DNA of 64,000 bases from Ardenticatenaceae bacterium (GTDB taxonomy: Bacteria > Chloroflexota > Anaerolineae > Promineifilales > Promineifilaceae), in contig JACKCB010000004.1 in assembly GCA_020634235.1 (NCBI GenBank), positions 1 to 64,000 on the forward strand, given 5' to 3'. The translations under genes were made by a program, and so were the position numbers. Under the pieces are notes generated by a model. That model made no database searches, was not told the DNA's origin, and saw nothing but the letters and a program-made list of their open reading frames with translations. This document shows positions 20,176-28,500 of the stretch, piece by piece (position 1 is the stretch's first letter; the number at the start of each line of letters is the position of its first letter).

Positions 20176-20526
20176 TTAAGCCGTGGGAAGCATGGGCTTT
20201 GCCTTGCCCCGGCCGGGAAAATCAAACCGCTTGTACTCAGTCCCGCGCGAACCAATCGCCAATAGTTGAATCATGCGCGCTCCCAGCGCCGCCACATACA
20301 GCAGACGGAAGTCGCCAATGCGGTAGCGGTACACATTTGTGTAGCCTTTCATCTTCTTGATGGTGTTGCTGCGGGGGGTGATGGGGTCTTGTTCCAGTTC
20401 TTGCAGGGCGGCCACGACCGCCTGCTACAAATTTCTGCTTAGTTCGACAAAGTCGGCCACGTAAGCGGGTTTTTGGGTAATCGGCCACGTGGTCCTTGAT
20501 GACTCCTCTTCGTGGTAACGGCGCCC
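20176..20526 (-). pseudogene. RelE/ParE-type toxin gene with internal stop
   Basis: The frame from 20415 to 20176 (79 residues) ends like a RelE toxin: IKKMKG, NVYRYRIGDFRLLYV. Reading upstream in the same frame gives AYVADFVELSRNL, then a TAG at 20425-20427, then QAVVAALQELEQDP, which is the expected helix of a RelE N-terminus. So a Gln or similar codon seems to have become a stop. No start codon precedes the upstream part before an in-frame TAA at 20527. Most likely a dead toxin; a short product starting at 20415 cannot be excluded. Confidence 0.6.
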
Positions 20527-20537
20527 TTACTCGCTCC

Positions 20538-21026
20538 CTATTCGCCTGCCTGGCGTAATACTGCCCGAATCAAATCATCGCCAAGCCACAGACCACTCTG
20601 CCGCAGCGCCATCACGATAGGTCGGACTGTGGGCACAAGACCCGCTTGTTTAGCTTTTATCACCACGCCCACTGTTCCGGTGAAGGTCAGTTTGTTGAGA
20701 CTGGCAATACGACGACCCAGCGTGTCGTCGAGAATAAGACGGCTACCCGGATGTTGCCGGCCCAGGCCAATTAATTCAGCCTCACCAGGTCCCAGATCAG
20801 TTATGAGGGGGATCAATGTGCGATCTTTGAGTGCTGTAACCTTTATCCAGGACAGATTGTCCACGTCGGGTACCGATATGCCTTGTTGTTGGCCCACCAG
20901 CAGTTCGTCCTTTACGGCCGTTGGAATAGCGACAGTCTGGTAAAGGGCAGGCAAGATATCCAGCTGCCCAATCAGATTAAGGTATAAGAGGGGGGATGTG
21001 TTGCAGAGCGTCAGCCGATCAGGCAT
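20538..21026 (-). CDS. DUF3368 PIN-like toxin
   Basis: 162 residues with the DUF3368 pattern: N-terminal LCNTSPLLYLNLIGQLDILP (metal-binding Asp of PIN replaced by the Asn of this family), then VAIPTAVKDEL, GEAELIGLG and LILDDTLGRRIA. Predicted RNase toxin. ATG at 21026 overlaps the antitoxin gene by 8 bases; a longer frame to 21056 exists but the shorter start matches the family. Confidence 0.85.
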   Translation of the reverse strand: MPDRLTLCNTSPLLYLNLIGQLDILPALYQTVAIPTAVKDELLVGQQQGISVPDVDNLSWIKVTALKDRTLIPLITDLGPGEAELIGLGRQHPGSRLILDDTLGRRIASLNKLTFTGTVGVVIKAKQAGLVPTVRPIVMALRQSGLWLGDDLIRAVLRQAGE

Positions 21027-21273
21027 TGGCAACGTCTTGAGCCAGGGAGTCGGCATCTAGCTGGAAGGGAGAAACCTGATAACGGCCGAGCGCCAGTAGA
21101 AACTCGACCCGGCTGATACCGGCTAGTTGGGCAGCGCGTCCCGACGACAACCGGCCCAATTCATAGAGCTTCACGGCCGCGAGCATGGTCACTTCACGGG
21201 CGAATTCTTGTGGCCCTGTCTTCAGACTGAGCAATGTTTCCTCTGGTAAGTCGAGCTTAACTGTGACTGTCAT
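21019..21273 (-). CDS. UPF0175 antitoxin
   Basis: 84 residues typical of UPF0175: AVKLYELGRLSSGRAAQLAG followed by ISRVEFLLALG, a helix-turn-helix core. UPF0175 proteins pair with DUF3368 toxins, as here, with overlapping genes. It probably binds its own promoter in the gap upstream. Confidence 0.88.
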   Translation of the reverse strand: MTVTVKLDLPEETLLSLKTGPQEFAREVTMLAAVKLYELGRLSSGRAAQLAGISRVEFLLALGRYQVSPFQLDADSLAQDVANA

Positions 21274-21572
21274 GGCATTCCTTTCTTGAATCCAAAGGTA
21301 CGAAGTACGTAGCAGCGACTCTCATTCGTTCGTGTGGAAATCATAGCATAGATGCCGGGCGAATGAAAACCTGTACCATAGTTTCAGGCGAGCAGGACCA
21401 GCATCTCGCGCTGGTGGGCGGTTAACTGGTAAACCGGGTCAACTGCCGTCTGTGGCTTCACCTGAATAGGTGCCGGCGTTTCGTTGCCTAATCTCAGATG
21501 TGCTGTTAGCCCAATGAGAACCCAAAGAACCTGAAGTCGTTCTGGGCGACGGTTTGCATAAGTGCGTCCTGA
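21274..21572. other. Gap between divergent toxin-antitoxin operons
   Basis: About 300 bases without a believable gene. The right end carries the MazE promoter described next. The left end should hold the UPF0175 promoter on the minus strand, which I could not identify with confidence. Confidence 0.5.
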
Positions 21573-21615
21573 TTGAAAGCGACTTGAATATGCCCTATAA
21601 TGTGGATAGTTATCC
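21573..21615 (+). promoter_or_regulatory. Sigma-70 promoter and operator of the MazEF-type pair
   Basis: TTGAAA at 21573-21578, a 17-base spacer, and a perfect TATAAT at 21596-21601. An inverted repeat GGATA-gt-TATCC (21604-21615) follows at once and overlaps the likely transcription start. That is where an autorepressing ribbon-helix-helix antitoxin would bind. The antitoxin ATG is at 21646. Confidence 0.7.
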
Positions 21616-21645
21616 CTATTTGAATAGTGGTTGAGGCACACACTC

Positions 21646-21885
21646 ATGATGAAGACGGTCCAGATGACAATAGATGAGGTCTTGCTAACGCAGGTGGACA
21701 CGCTGGTCGAAGCGTTGGGAACCAACCGTTCCGCCTTCATGCGGGAGGCCTTGGAAAGTGCCCTCAAACAGCGGCAGGTAAAAGTTTTAGAAGAACAGCA
21801 CCGAGCCGGCTACGAGCGCCAGCCTTTGACGCCAGACGAATTCGACATCTGGCAAGAGGAGCAGGTTTGGGGGTCTACACCATGA
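21646..21885 (+). CDS. Ribbon-helix-helix antitoxin (MazE/CopG-like)
   Basis: 79 residues. N-terminal strand TVQMTIDEVLLTQVDTL and helix NRSAFMREALESAL match MetJ/Arc ribbon-helix-helix antitoxins; the C-terminal part is the toxin-binding tail. GAGG lies 10 bases before the ATG at 21646. Its TGA overlaps the toxin ATG (21882-21885). Confidence 0.85.
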   Translation: MMKTVQMTIDEVLLTQVDTLVEALGTNRSAFMREALESALKQRQVKVLEEQHRAGYERQPLTPDEFDIWQEEQVWGSTP

Positions 21886-22205
21886 ATCGGGGAGAGGTTC
21901 GTTGGTATACTTTTCGGCTGCCAGACAAACGCCGCCCCGTGCTCATTCTGACGCGAGATTCGGCCATTCCGGTGCTGACCGGCATTACCATTGCCCCGCT
22001 AACCACGACTATCCGTGAGATTCCCACAGAAGTTGTTTTGACCCCTGAGGTTGATGGCGTACTTGAAACCTGCGCGGTCAATCTCGATAACCTCCAGACC
22101 ATACCAAAAGCAAGCATTGGCCCCTTGCTCACCATTCTGTCGCCTGACAAAATACAGGCCGTCGAAGAAGCCCTCTGCTTTGCCTTAGGCATCGACTCCA
22201 TTTAG
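21882..22205 (+). CDS. MazF/PemK-type endoribonuclease toxin
   Basis: 107 residues: starts MNRGEVRWYTF, then RPVLILTRDSAIPVL and TVAPLTTTIR-like ITIAPLTTTIR, and ends with the family pattern GPLLTILSPDKIQAVEEAL. MazF toxins cut mRNA at short sites. Start at 21882 is coupled to the antitoxin stop by ATGA overlap. Confidence 0.92.
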   Translation: MNRGEVRWYTFRLPDKRRPVLILTRDSAIPVLTGITIAPLTTTIREIPTEVVLTPEVDGVLETCAVNLDNLQTIPKASIGPLLTILSPDKIQAVEEALCFALGIDSI

Positions 22206-22525
22206 CCGTGCCTTTATGCACGCCCCTCGCTACGCGGTTAAGAAACCGCGGCCATACCTTCCCTCACCATACCTATCTCTGCCAGGTCCCCTTGCCTATC
22301 TCGATACCGACGTCGCCCAACATTGATTGGGCGCATACTGGGATGCGTCAGAGCTACGACAGAGCATTGATGCTCCGGCATGCCCTGAAATATCACCTGG
22401 TGAACGACCGGGCCGCTTTTGTCAAAGTCAGCCCTACACAGCCTGCGGATGTGTTGCATAGTGCAACCGCTGTGTTTACAATTTGGGCGAAGTGGTGTCT
22501 GGCCAATCAACTTGAGAGGTGAACC
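22206..22525. other. Gap with no recognised gene
   Basis: A 104-codon open frame (22208-22522, plus) covers it but has no ribosome site and no recognisable domain; I treat it as non-coding. No clear promoter or repeat was seen. Confidence 0.5.
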
Positions 22526-22768
22526 ATGCCAACCTTACACGTCCGTAACGTCCCCGACTCCATTTATGACCGGCTGCGCCAACGGGCGCAGGCGCGCAAC
22601 CGCTCTATCAGCGCCGAAGTGGTGATGCTGCTGGATTTGGCCCTGGAAGAAAGCGAAGACAACCAGGCGCAGGTGCTGGACCGTATCCGCCGCCGCCGTT
22701 TCTTTGACCCGGCCAGCGTCAACGCCCCCGACAGCACAACCCTGCTGCGCGAGGACCGCGAACAATGA
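22526..22768 (+). CDS. FitA-like ribbon-helix-helix antitoxin
   Basis: 80 residues: TLHVRNVPDSIYDRLRQRAQ then RSISAEVVMLLDLAL is the FitA/VapB Arc-type DNA-binding fold. The C-terminal RRRRFFD segment is the usual toxin-binding part. AGAGG precedes the ATG. Overlaps the PIN toxin gene by 4 bases (ATGA). Confidence 0.9.
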   Translation: MPTLHVRNVPDSIYDRLRQRAQARNRSISAEVVMLLDLALEESEDNQAQVLDRIRRRRFFDPASVNAPDSTTLLREDREQ

Positions 22769-23193
22769 CCGGGGATTGTGTGGTGGATGCCAGCGTGGGC
22801 ATCAAGCTGTTCCTGGCCGAAGAAGGCTCAGACGCCGCCGATGCCTTGTTTGCCCAATTAGCCCAGTCGCCACCCGCCCGTTTTTACGTGCCCGACCTTT
22901 TTTACAGCGAATGTGCCAACATTTTGTGGAAATATGTGCGCCGTTTTGGCTACCCGGCCGGGAACGCTCGCCAGGATGTGGCCGACCTGCTGGCCCTGCG
23001 GCTGCAAACCGTCTCCACGGCCGACGTGCTGGCCCCGGCCCTGGCATTGGCGCTGCAATACGACATTACGGCCTATGACGCCTGTTATGCCGCTCTGGCG
23101 CAGCAGTTGGGCCTGCCCCTGATCACGGCCGATAGCCCCCTGCGCCGCAAACTGGCTGGCAGCGGCATTGCCATCCACATTTTGGGCGAATAA
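22765..23193 (+). CDS. VapC-type PIN-domain ribonuclease toxin
   Basis: 142 residues with the acidic PIN residues in order: CVVDASV (Asp near 8), YSECANILW (Glu), TAYDACYAALA (Asp) and LITADSPL (Asp). Partner of the FitA-like antitoxin. VapC toxins cleave tRNA or rRNA. It carries one CCCGGCCGGG site (22952), rare in this island. Confidence 0.92.
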   Translation: MTGDCVVDASVGIKLFLAEEGSDAADALFAQLAQSPPARFYVPDLFYSECANILWKYVRRFGYPAGNARQDVADLLALRLQTVSTADVLAPALALALQYDITAYDACYAALAQQLGLPLITADSPLRRKLAGSGIAIHILGE

Positions 23194-23250
23194 ACCAGAC
23201 CGGGGCGCGGGGATGTTCATGCGCCACCTGCGTGGCCGCGGAGATTGATT

Positions 23251-23736
23251 ATGCACTATGGCCCATTTTACGAACGCTTTCCCGATTTGGCGGCGCGTGA
23301 GACGCGCTCGGCAATCATCACGGAGAACCCCTATTTGCCCGATGGCGAATATGCTCTGATTGAGCTTTTTTGCACCACGCCGGGCTGCGACTGTCGCCGG
23401 GTAATGTTCACTATCTACCAGCGCGGCAACCCAACGTCGCTGGCGACGGTTAGCTATGGCTGGGAGAGCGCGCAGTTTTACGCCGATTGGTACGGCACGA
23501 ACGAACCGGCGATTATCCAAGAAATGCAAGGCCCAATCTTGAATGATTTCGCCCCAACATCGCCGTTGGCCCCCGCTCTATTGGCGCTGGTGGAGGAGCT
23601 GCTGCGCGATAAGGCGTATGTGGCCCGTATCCAACGCCATTACCGGATGTTTAAGGCGGCGGTAGATGAGGAAGCCGGTTTGCCAAAGAGGCACAAAGGA
23701 AAACGGCCGTTCCCCACCCGCAAAAAACGCCGCTAA
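23251..23736 (+). CDS. Conserved protein with C-x-C cluster, unknown
   Basis: 161 residues. A CTTPGCDCRRVMF segment near residues 37-49 holds three cysteines and recalls small conserved proteins of unknown function seen in cyanobacteria and Chloroflexota. The C-terminus is very basic (KRHKGKRPFPTRKKRR). The ATG at 23251 has GGAG about 8 bases upstream; a TTG two codons earlier is less likely. Tail-to-tail 4-base overlap with the HigB remnant. Confidence 0.65.
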   Translation: MHYGPFYERFPDLAARETRSAIITENPYLPDGEYALIELFCTTPGCDCRRVMFTIYQRGNPTSLATVSYGWESAQFYADWYGTNEPAIIQEMQGPILNDFAPTSPLAPALLALVEELLRDKAYVARIQRHYRMFKAAVDEEAGLPKRHKGKRPFPTRKKRR

Positions 23737-23945
23737 ACTGTGGCTTTCGGTAGCGCCTTCCGGCGATAGTTATTTCTTTCTGCGGCGTCTTCTGGCTTTT
23801 TTTTCCTGAAAGCGTGCAGGAAAACCAATTGTTTCCCGCTAATTGCCACGTGAATCAAGCGATTGGGCATCGGCCGCAACTCCCACAAGGGTTTGTGTGC
23901 CGTCAACGGCAGTGCCTGGGGCATCCCTAGTTGAATTCCGAATTC
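23733..23945 (-). pseudogene. HigB/Gp49-type toxin, 5'-truncated
   Basis: The readable part EFGIQLGMPQALPL...LWELR, LVFLHAFRKKKPEDAAERNN matches the C-terminal two thirds of phage-derived Gp49/HigB toxins. The frame is closed by a TAA just upstream of the GAA at 23945, so the first ~40 residues of the family are lost. A short product from the ATG at 23924 is possible but would lack the N-terminal helices. No antitoxin gene follows. Confidence 0.6.
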
Positions 23946-23960
23946 TTACAACAATCGCAG

Positions 23961-24117
23961 TTAGTTGCGTGTTTTCACCTGTTCTTCGACCGTAAGGTTG
24001 ATACCGGCTGCTGCAATAAGGCCGTACAATATGCCGCGCAGCGCGTCTAGCTGGTGGTTGGCGTGTTCGACTTACTGGCCGGGGTTGCTAGCGGCCGAGC
24101 CAGGAGAATCCAGGCGA
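23961..24117 (-). pseudogene. Remnant A of an unknown gene
   Basis: On the minus strand one frame reads ASNPGQ, stop, then VEHANHQLDALRGILYGLI and ends ...EEQVKTRN at a TAA (23961-23963). A sister fragment at 24961-25048 shares NPxQYV and LDALRGIL and the same bases atgccgcgcag(c/g)gcgtc. Two decayed copies of one short gene thus flank the HigBA pair. I cannot name the family. Confidence 0.4.
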
Positions 24118-24239
24118 ATTCAAAAGGGGCGTTGGGTTGAGGGTGTGGTCATGGGTATCTCCGCGGAATGAACGTTCCATAGAGATGGGATAACAAACCA
24201 GGAGCATCAAGAGCAAGAGGTGTGTGACGGCCGTTTCGT

Positions 24240-24557
24240 TCAGGCGGCCGTATTCTCCAGGCGATGGGGCATGAGTTGGTAACCCATCGCCCGCATAATG
24301 GCATTGATATTATCCAGCCGGGGATTGCCCCTGGCCGACAACGCTTTCTGCAAACCTTGCCGGGTCATGCCCACTTCTTCAGCCATCGTCGAGATGCCCT
24401 TCACGCGGGCGATGATGCGCAGCGCAGAAAGGAGCGCGGCCGAATCACCGTCCAGGGCGTAATCGGCGAAGGTTTCATTGAGGAAATCGTCAATTTCCTC
24501 TGGATGTTGGGTGAAGTATTCAACGGTGACGTCATCTAAGGAACGGTAATCAGTCAT
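24240..24557 (-). CDS. HigA-like helix-turn-helix antitoxin
   Basis: 105 residues. The C-terminal half has an HTH: GISTMAEEVGMTRQGLQKAL followed by NPRLDNINAIMRAMGYQL, typical of antidotes of the HigA/addiction-module family. It follows its toxin gene (toxin first, as in higBA loci) with an 8-base overlap (24550-24557). Confidence 0.88.
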   Translation of the reverse strand: MTDYRSLDDVTVEYFTQHPEEIDDFLNETFADYALDGDSAALLSALRIIARVKGISTMAEEVGMTRQGLQKALSARGNPRLDNINAIMRAMGYQLMPHRLENTAA

Positions 24558-24885
24558 GGGTTTGATACTCCTGCCAGTAGGCTTGGGCCTGTAGAATGTC
24601 CTGGCGCTGGCTGCTTTTGTCGCCGCCGCAAAGCAGAACAACGATGGTATCGCCGTCTTCGGCAAAGTAGACGCGATAACCAGCGCCAAAGAAGAAACGC
24701 AGTTCGTTTACGCCTGCGCCCACCGGCTTGAAATCGCCGTAGTTGCCCTGCTCCAGCCGCAGCAGCCGCTTGAGAATGCGCCGTCGGGTCGTTGGGGCGC
24801 GCAGGCTGTTGAGCCAATCGGTGAAGGGTTCTTTGCCGGTGGCTGCACGGTAAACGATGACGTTCTTGGCGTTGGGCATAAACAA
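24550..24885 (-). CDS. RelE/HigB-family addiction-module toxin
   Basis: 111 residues, or 109 from the ATG at 24879. Pattern of the addiction-module killer family: FTDWLNSLRAPTTRRRILKRL, then GVNELRFFFGAGYRVYFAED and a final GGDKSSQRQDIL. Probably a ribosome-dependent mRNA nuclease. First gene of a two-gene operon with the HTH antitoxin. Confidence 0.88.
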   Translation of the reverse strand: MFMPNAKNVIVYRAATGKEPFTDWLNSLRAPTTRRRILKRLLRLEQGNYGDFKPVGAGVNELRFFFGAGYRVYFAEDGDTIVVLLCGGDKSSQRQDILQAQAYWQEYQTHD

Positions 24886-24960
24886 CCTTTTCTCTTACTG
24901 GCAGTATAGCAGCGCAAATTATAGTTGGCAACAGGTAGTGGTGAAAAAACGGGGAGAACG

Positions 24961-25048
24961 ACCGGACAAGATGCCGCGCAGGGCGTCCAACTAATGGTCA
25001 AGGGTGGGTTGGCGACGTACTGATTGGGGTTGGCGAATTGGAAGCAAG
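24961..25048 (-). pseudogene. Remnant B of an unknown gene
   Basis: Minus-strand fragments FANPNQYVANPPL and, after a frame change and a TAG, LDALRGILSG match remnant A at 23961-24117. Reads as a more decayed copy of the same gene. Confidence 0.35.
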
Positions 25049-25055
25049 GCGATCC

Positions 25056-25568
25056 CTACGAGTGGAAATTTAGGCTCGCCACAAGTTCATCAAGCCTTTC
25101 TTGAGTAAATTTCCAATGTGGCGGGATTCTATCTTCGGAACCCGCCGCCGGAGATAGCTTTGCCCAAATGTGTTTTTCATAGAGAACCGAGTCGCCAAGT
25201 CCGCGCCTGGTTTCCTTTAGCCGTGTTGCGATCTCGACTGGTGTAGCAAGATACATCCGGGGCAGTTCATCCAAACCCACATTCTTAAACTGAACAAAAC
25301 AAAAAACTGAAACGTCAATGTGCTTTTGGAGCCAGTCATCTACCGCACCATGATAATCAGCATTTTTTATGTGAGATTGAGTTAACCCCCAACTGCCATC
25401 TTTACTACCTTTTACAGATATCAGTAATTTTATTGACCCAAATACAGCGACAAAATCATAGCCTGGTTGATTAGGTCCATATTGGATATTGACGTCCCAA
25501 CCGAGTCGTGCAAACTGAGCCGCAGCAAAAGCTTCTGCCGCAGTGGCTACATGCCAATGACTTTTCAT
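25056..25568 (-). CDS. PD-(D/E)XK-like nuclease-fold protein coupled to hsdR
   Basis: 170 residues. After AAAQFARLGWDVNIQYG comes PGYDFVAVFGSIKLLISVKG, where GYD, and V-K after a strand, resemble the D...(D/E)xK core of restriction-like and Holliday-resolvase-like folds. The rest is unfamiliar. The start ATG overlaps the hsdR stop (ATGA, 25565-25568), so it is co-translated as the last gene of the type I operon. It could be an accessory nuclease or a specificity helper; function is inferred only from fold and place. Confidence 0.6.
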   Translation of the reverse strand: MKSHWHVATAAEAFAAAQFARLGWDVNIQYGPNQPGYDFVAVFGSIKLLISVKGSKDGSWGLTQSHIKNADYHGAVDDWLQKHIDVSVFCFVQFKNVGLDELPRMYLATPVEIATRLKETRRGLGDSVLYEKHIWAKLSPAAGSEDRIPPHWKFTQERLDELVASLNFHS

Positions 25569-28500
25569 CCCACCAACTCCTCCGCAATCAACTCCGCCTG
25601 CTTCAGCACCGTGTCCGTCGCCAGCTTCTGCATGTCCGGCGGATAGCCGTACTCCCGCAGCGTGCGCTTCACAATCACCTTCAGCTTGGAGCGCACACTC
25701 TCCTTAATTGTCCAGTCAATCGACGTGTTGGCGCGTACCCGCTCCGTGAGGACGACGGCCAGCTCGCGCAGCATGTCTTGCTGCATCAGTTCGCGGGCGC
25801 TGTCGTTGTTGGCCACGGCCGTATAAAACGCATACTCAAACTCTGTCAGCCCCATCTCTTTGGCTTCGCTGTCCGCGTCGCGGATCTCCTTGCCCAGGTG
25901 GATCAGCTCGTCAATCACCTGCGCCGAGGTGATCGCCTTGATGTGGTAACGGCGCAGCGCTTCCTCCAGCATATCGAGCAGCTTCTTGCTCTGCACCAGA
26001 TTCTTCTTGGCGCGGGCCTTGATTTCATCAAGCAGCAGCTTCTTCAGCGTTTCCAGGGCCAGGTTCTTCTGCTCCATGCCCCGCACTTCCAGCAGGAACT
26101 CCTCGGAGAGAATGGAGATGTCGGGCTTCTTCAACCCGGCCGCGTCGAAAATGTCGATCACCTGGTTGGAGACCAGCGCCTGGTCGATCACCTGGCGCAC
26201 GGCCGTTTCGATTTCCGCATCACTCCGCCCCCCGCCGCCGTCAAACTTCACCAGCCGCGCTTTCACCGCCTGGAAGAAGGCCACCTCGTCCTTCACATCC
26301 AGCGCCTCGTCGTGGGGCACGGCCAGGGCGAACGCTTGCGAGAGGGCGGTCACTTCGCGCACGTAGCGCGTTTTGCCGTCCGGCAGCCCCAGGATGAAGT
26401 CGGCGGCCGCCAGCAAAAGGGAGAGCTTTTGCGCGGTGTCGGCGGCGAAGTAGTTTTCGTAGGGGAAGCCGGGTTGAACAGATTTGACAATTCTCAAAGA
26501 ATTGTCAAATCTTGCGGCGAACATCTGCGAGACCACTTCCAGCTTCTCCAGCATCAGGGCGACGGCCTGCTCCTGCACCAGCGCCGGGTCGCCCCGGCCG
26601 CCGCTGTCGGCGTAGAAGGCCAGCGCTTCTTTCAGGTCGGCGGCGATGCCCAGGTAATCGACGATGAGGCCGCCGGGCTTGTCTTTGTAGACGCGGTTGA
26701 CGCGGGCGATGGCCTGCATCAGGTTGTGGCCTTTCATCGGCTTGTCGATGTACATGGTGTGCAGCGAGGGCACGTCGAAGCCGGTGAGCCACATGTCGCG
26801 CACGATGACGATTTTTAAGGGGTCGTCGGGGGTTTTCATGCGGTCGGCCAGGGCGCGGCGTTGCTCTTTGTTGGTGTGGTGCAGGGCGATTTCCGGGCCG
26901 TCGCTGGAGGCGGCCGTCATCACCACTTTGATGACGCCTTTGTCCAGGTCGGGATGATGCCAGCCGGGGCGCAGGGCGACGATTTCGCGGTAGAGGTCGG
27001 CGGCGATGCGGCGCGACATGGCCACAATCATGCCCTTGCCCTCGAACACTTCCTGGCGCTGCTCGAAGTGGGTGACGATGTCCTGGGCCACAGTTTTGAG
27101 CCGTTTGTCGCTGCCCACCAGCGCCTCCAACTGTGTCCATTTGGCTTTGGCTTGCTGGGTGGTGGTCAGGTCTTCCTCGTCCAGTTCTTTGTCCAGGTCG
27201 CGGATGAGCTTGCGCCCGGCGTCGGTCAGTTCGATTTTGGCCAGGCGGCTTTCGTAGTAGATGCGCACGGTGGCCCCATCTTCGACGGCCTGGGCGATGT
27301 CGTAGATGTCTACGTAGCTGCCAAAGACGGCCGGGGTGTTGATGTCGCTTTTTTCGATGGGCGTGCCGGTGAAGCCCAGGTAGGTGGCGTTGGGCAGGGC
27401 GTCGCGCAGGTATTTGGCGAAGCCGTAGACGGTTTTCTTGCCGATGACGCGGCCGGCGGCGTCTTTCTCGTCCACGATTTTGGCGGCGAAGCCGTATTGG
27501 GTGCGGTGGGCTTCGTCGGCGATGACCACGATGTTGTCGCGCTCGGACAGGGTTTCATAGACGTTGCCTTCCTCCGGTTGGAATTTCTGGATGGTAGTGA
27601 AAACGACGCCGCCGGAGGCCACCTTGAGCAGGGTCTTGAGGTGGTCGCGGCTGTCGGCCTGCACCGGCTCCTGGCGCAGCAGCTGCTTGGAGGCGGCGAA
27701 GGTGTCGAAGAGCTGGTCGTCGAGGTCGTTGCGGTCGGTGATGACGACGACGGTGGGGTTGTTGAGGGTCAGGACGATTTTGCCGGTGTAGAAGACCATC
27801 GAGAGCGATTTGCCGCTGCCCTGGGTGTGCCAGACCACGCCTGCTTTGCGATCGCCGGTGGGCTGGTTTTGTACGGTGGGCAGGTTGTAGGCGGCCGGGT
27901 CTTCTTGGATGAGGCCAGAATTGACAAATCTTGCAGATTTGTCAATTCTCAGGTCGCCCACCGCCCGCAGCGTAGATTCAACGGCCTTGTTGACGGCATA
28001 GTATTGGTGGTAGGCGGCGATTTTTTTGACGGTTTGTAGATTTGTCAAATCGCCAAGATTTGACAAATCTTTCGCAAAGACGGTGAAGTGGCGGATGAGG
28101 TCGAGCAGGGTGCGCGGGTTGAGCAGGCCGCGAATGAGCGTTTCGATTTGCGGGATTTGCGGCGCGGCTTCGGTCAGGCCATCGGCCGTTTTCCAGGCCA
28201 GGAAGCGGCTGTAGGCGGCGGAGAGGGAACCGGCGCGGGCGTCCAGGCCATCGGAGATGACCAGCAGGCCGTTGTAGGTGAACAGGCTGGGGATGGTGAG
28301 TTTGTAGGTTTGCAACTGCTTGAAGGCGGCACGAATGGTGGCGTTTTCGTCGGCGGCGTTTTTGAGTTCGATGACGACCAGGGGCAGGCCGTTGATGAAC
28401 AGCACCACGTCGGGGCGTTTGTTGATGCCGTTTTCGATGACGGTGAACTGGTTGACGGCCAGGTAGTCGTTGTTTTCGGGCTGGGCGAAGTCCACCAGCC

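Noticed and set aside
22208..22522. 104-codon plus-strand open frame
   Set aside because: No ribosome site, no domain, and composition like non-coding sequence; probably a chance frame between two TA loci.
26861..28039. Plus-strand open frame of 392 codons
   Set aside because: Antisense to hsdR helicase motifs; Gly/Val/Asp-rich with no domain; shadow frame.
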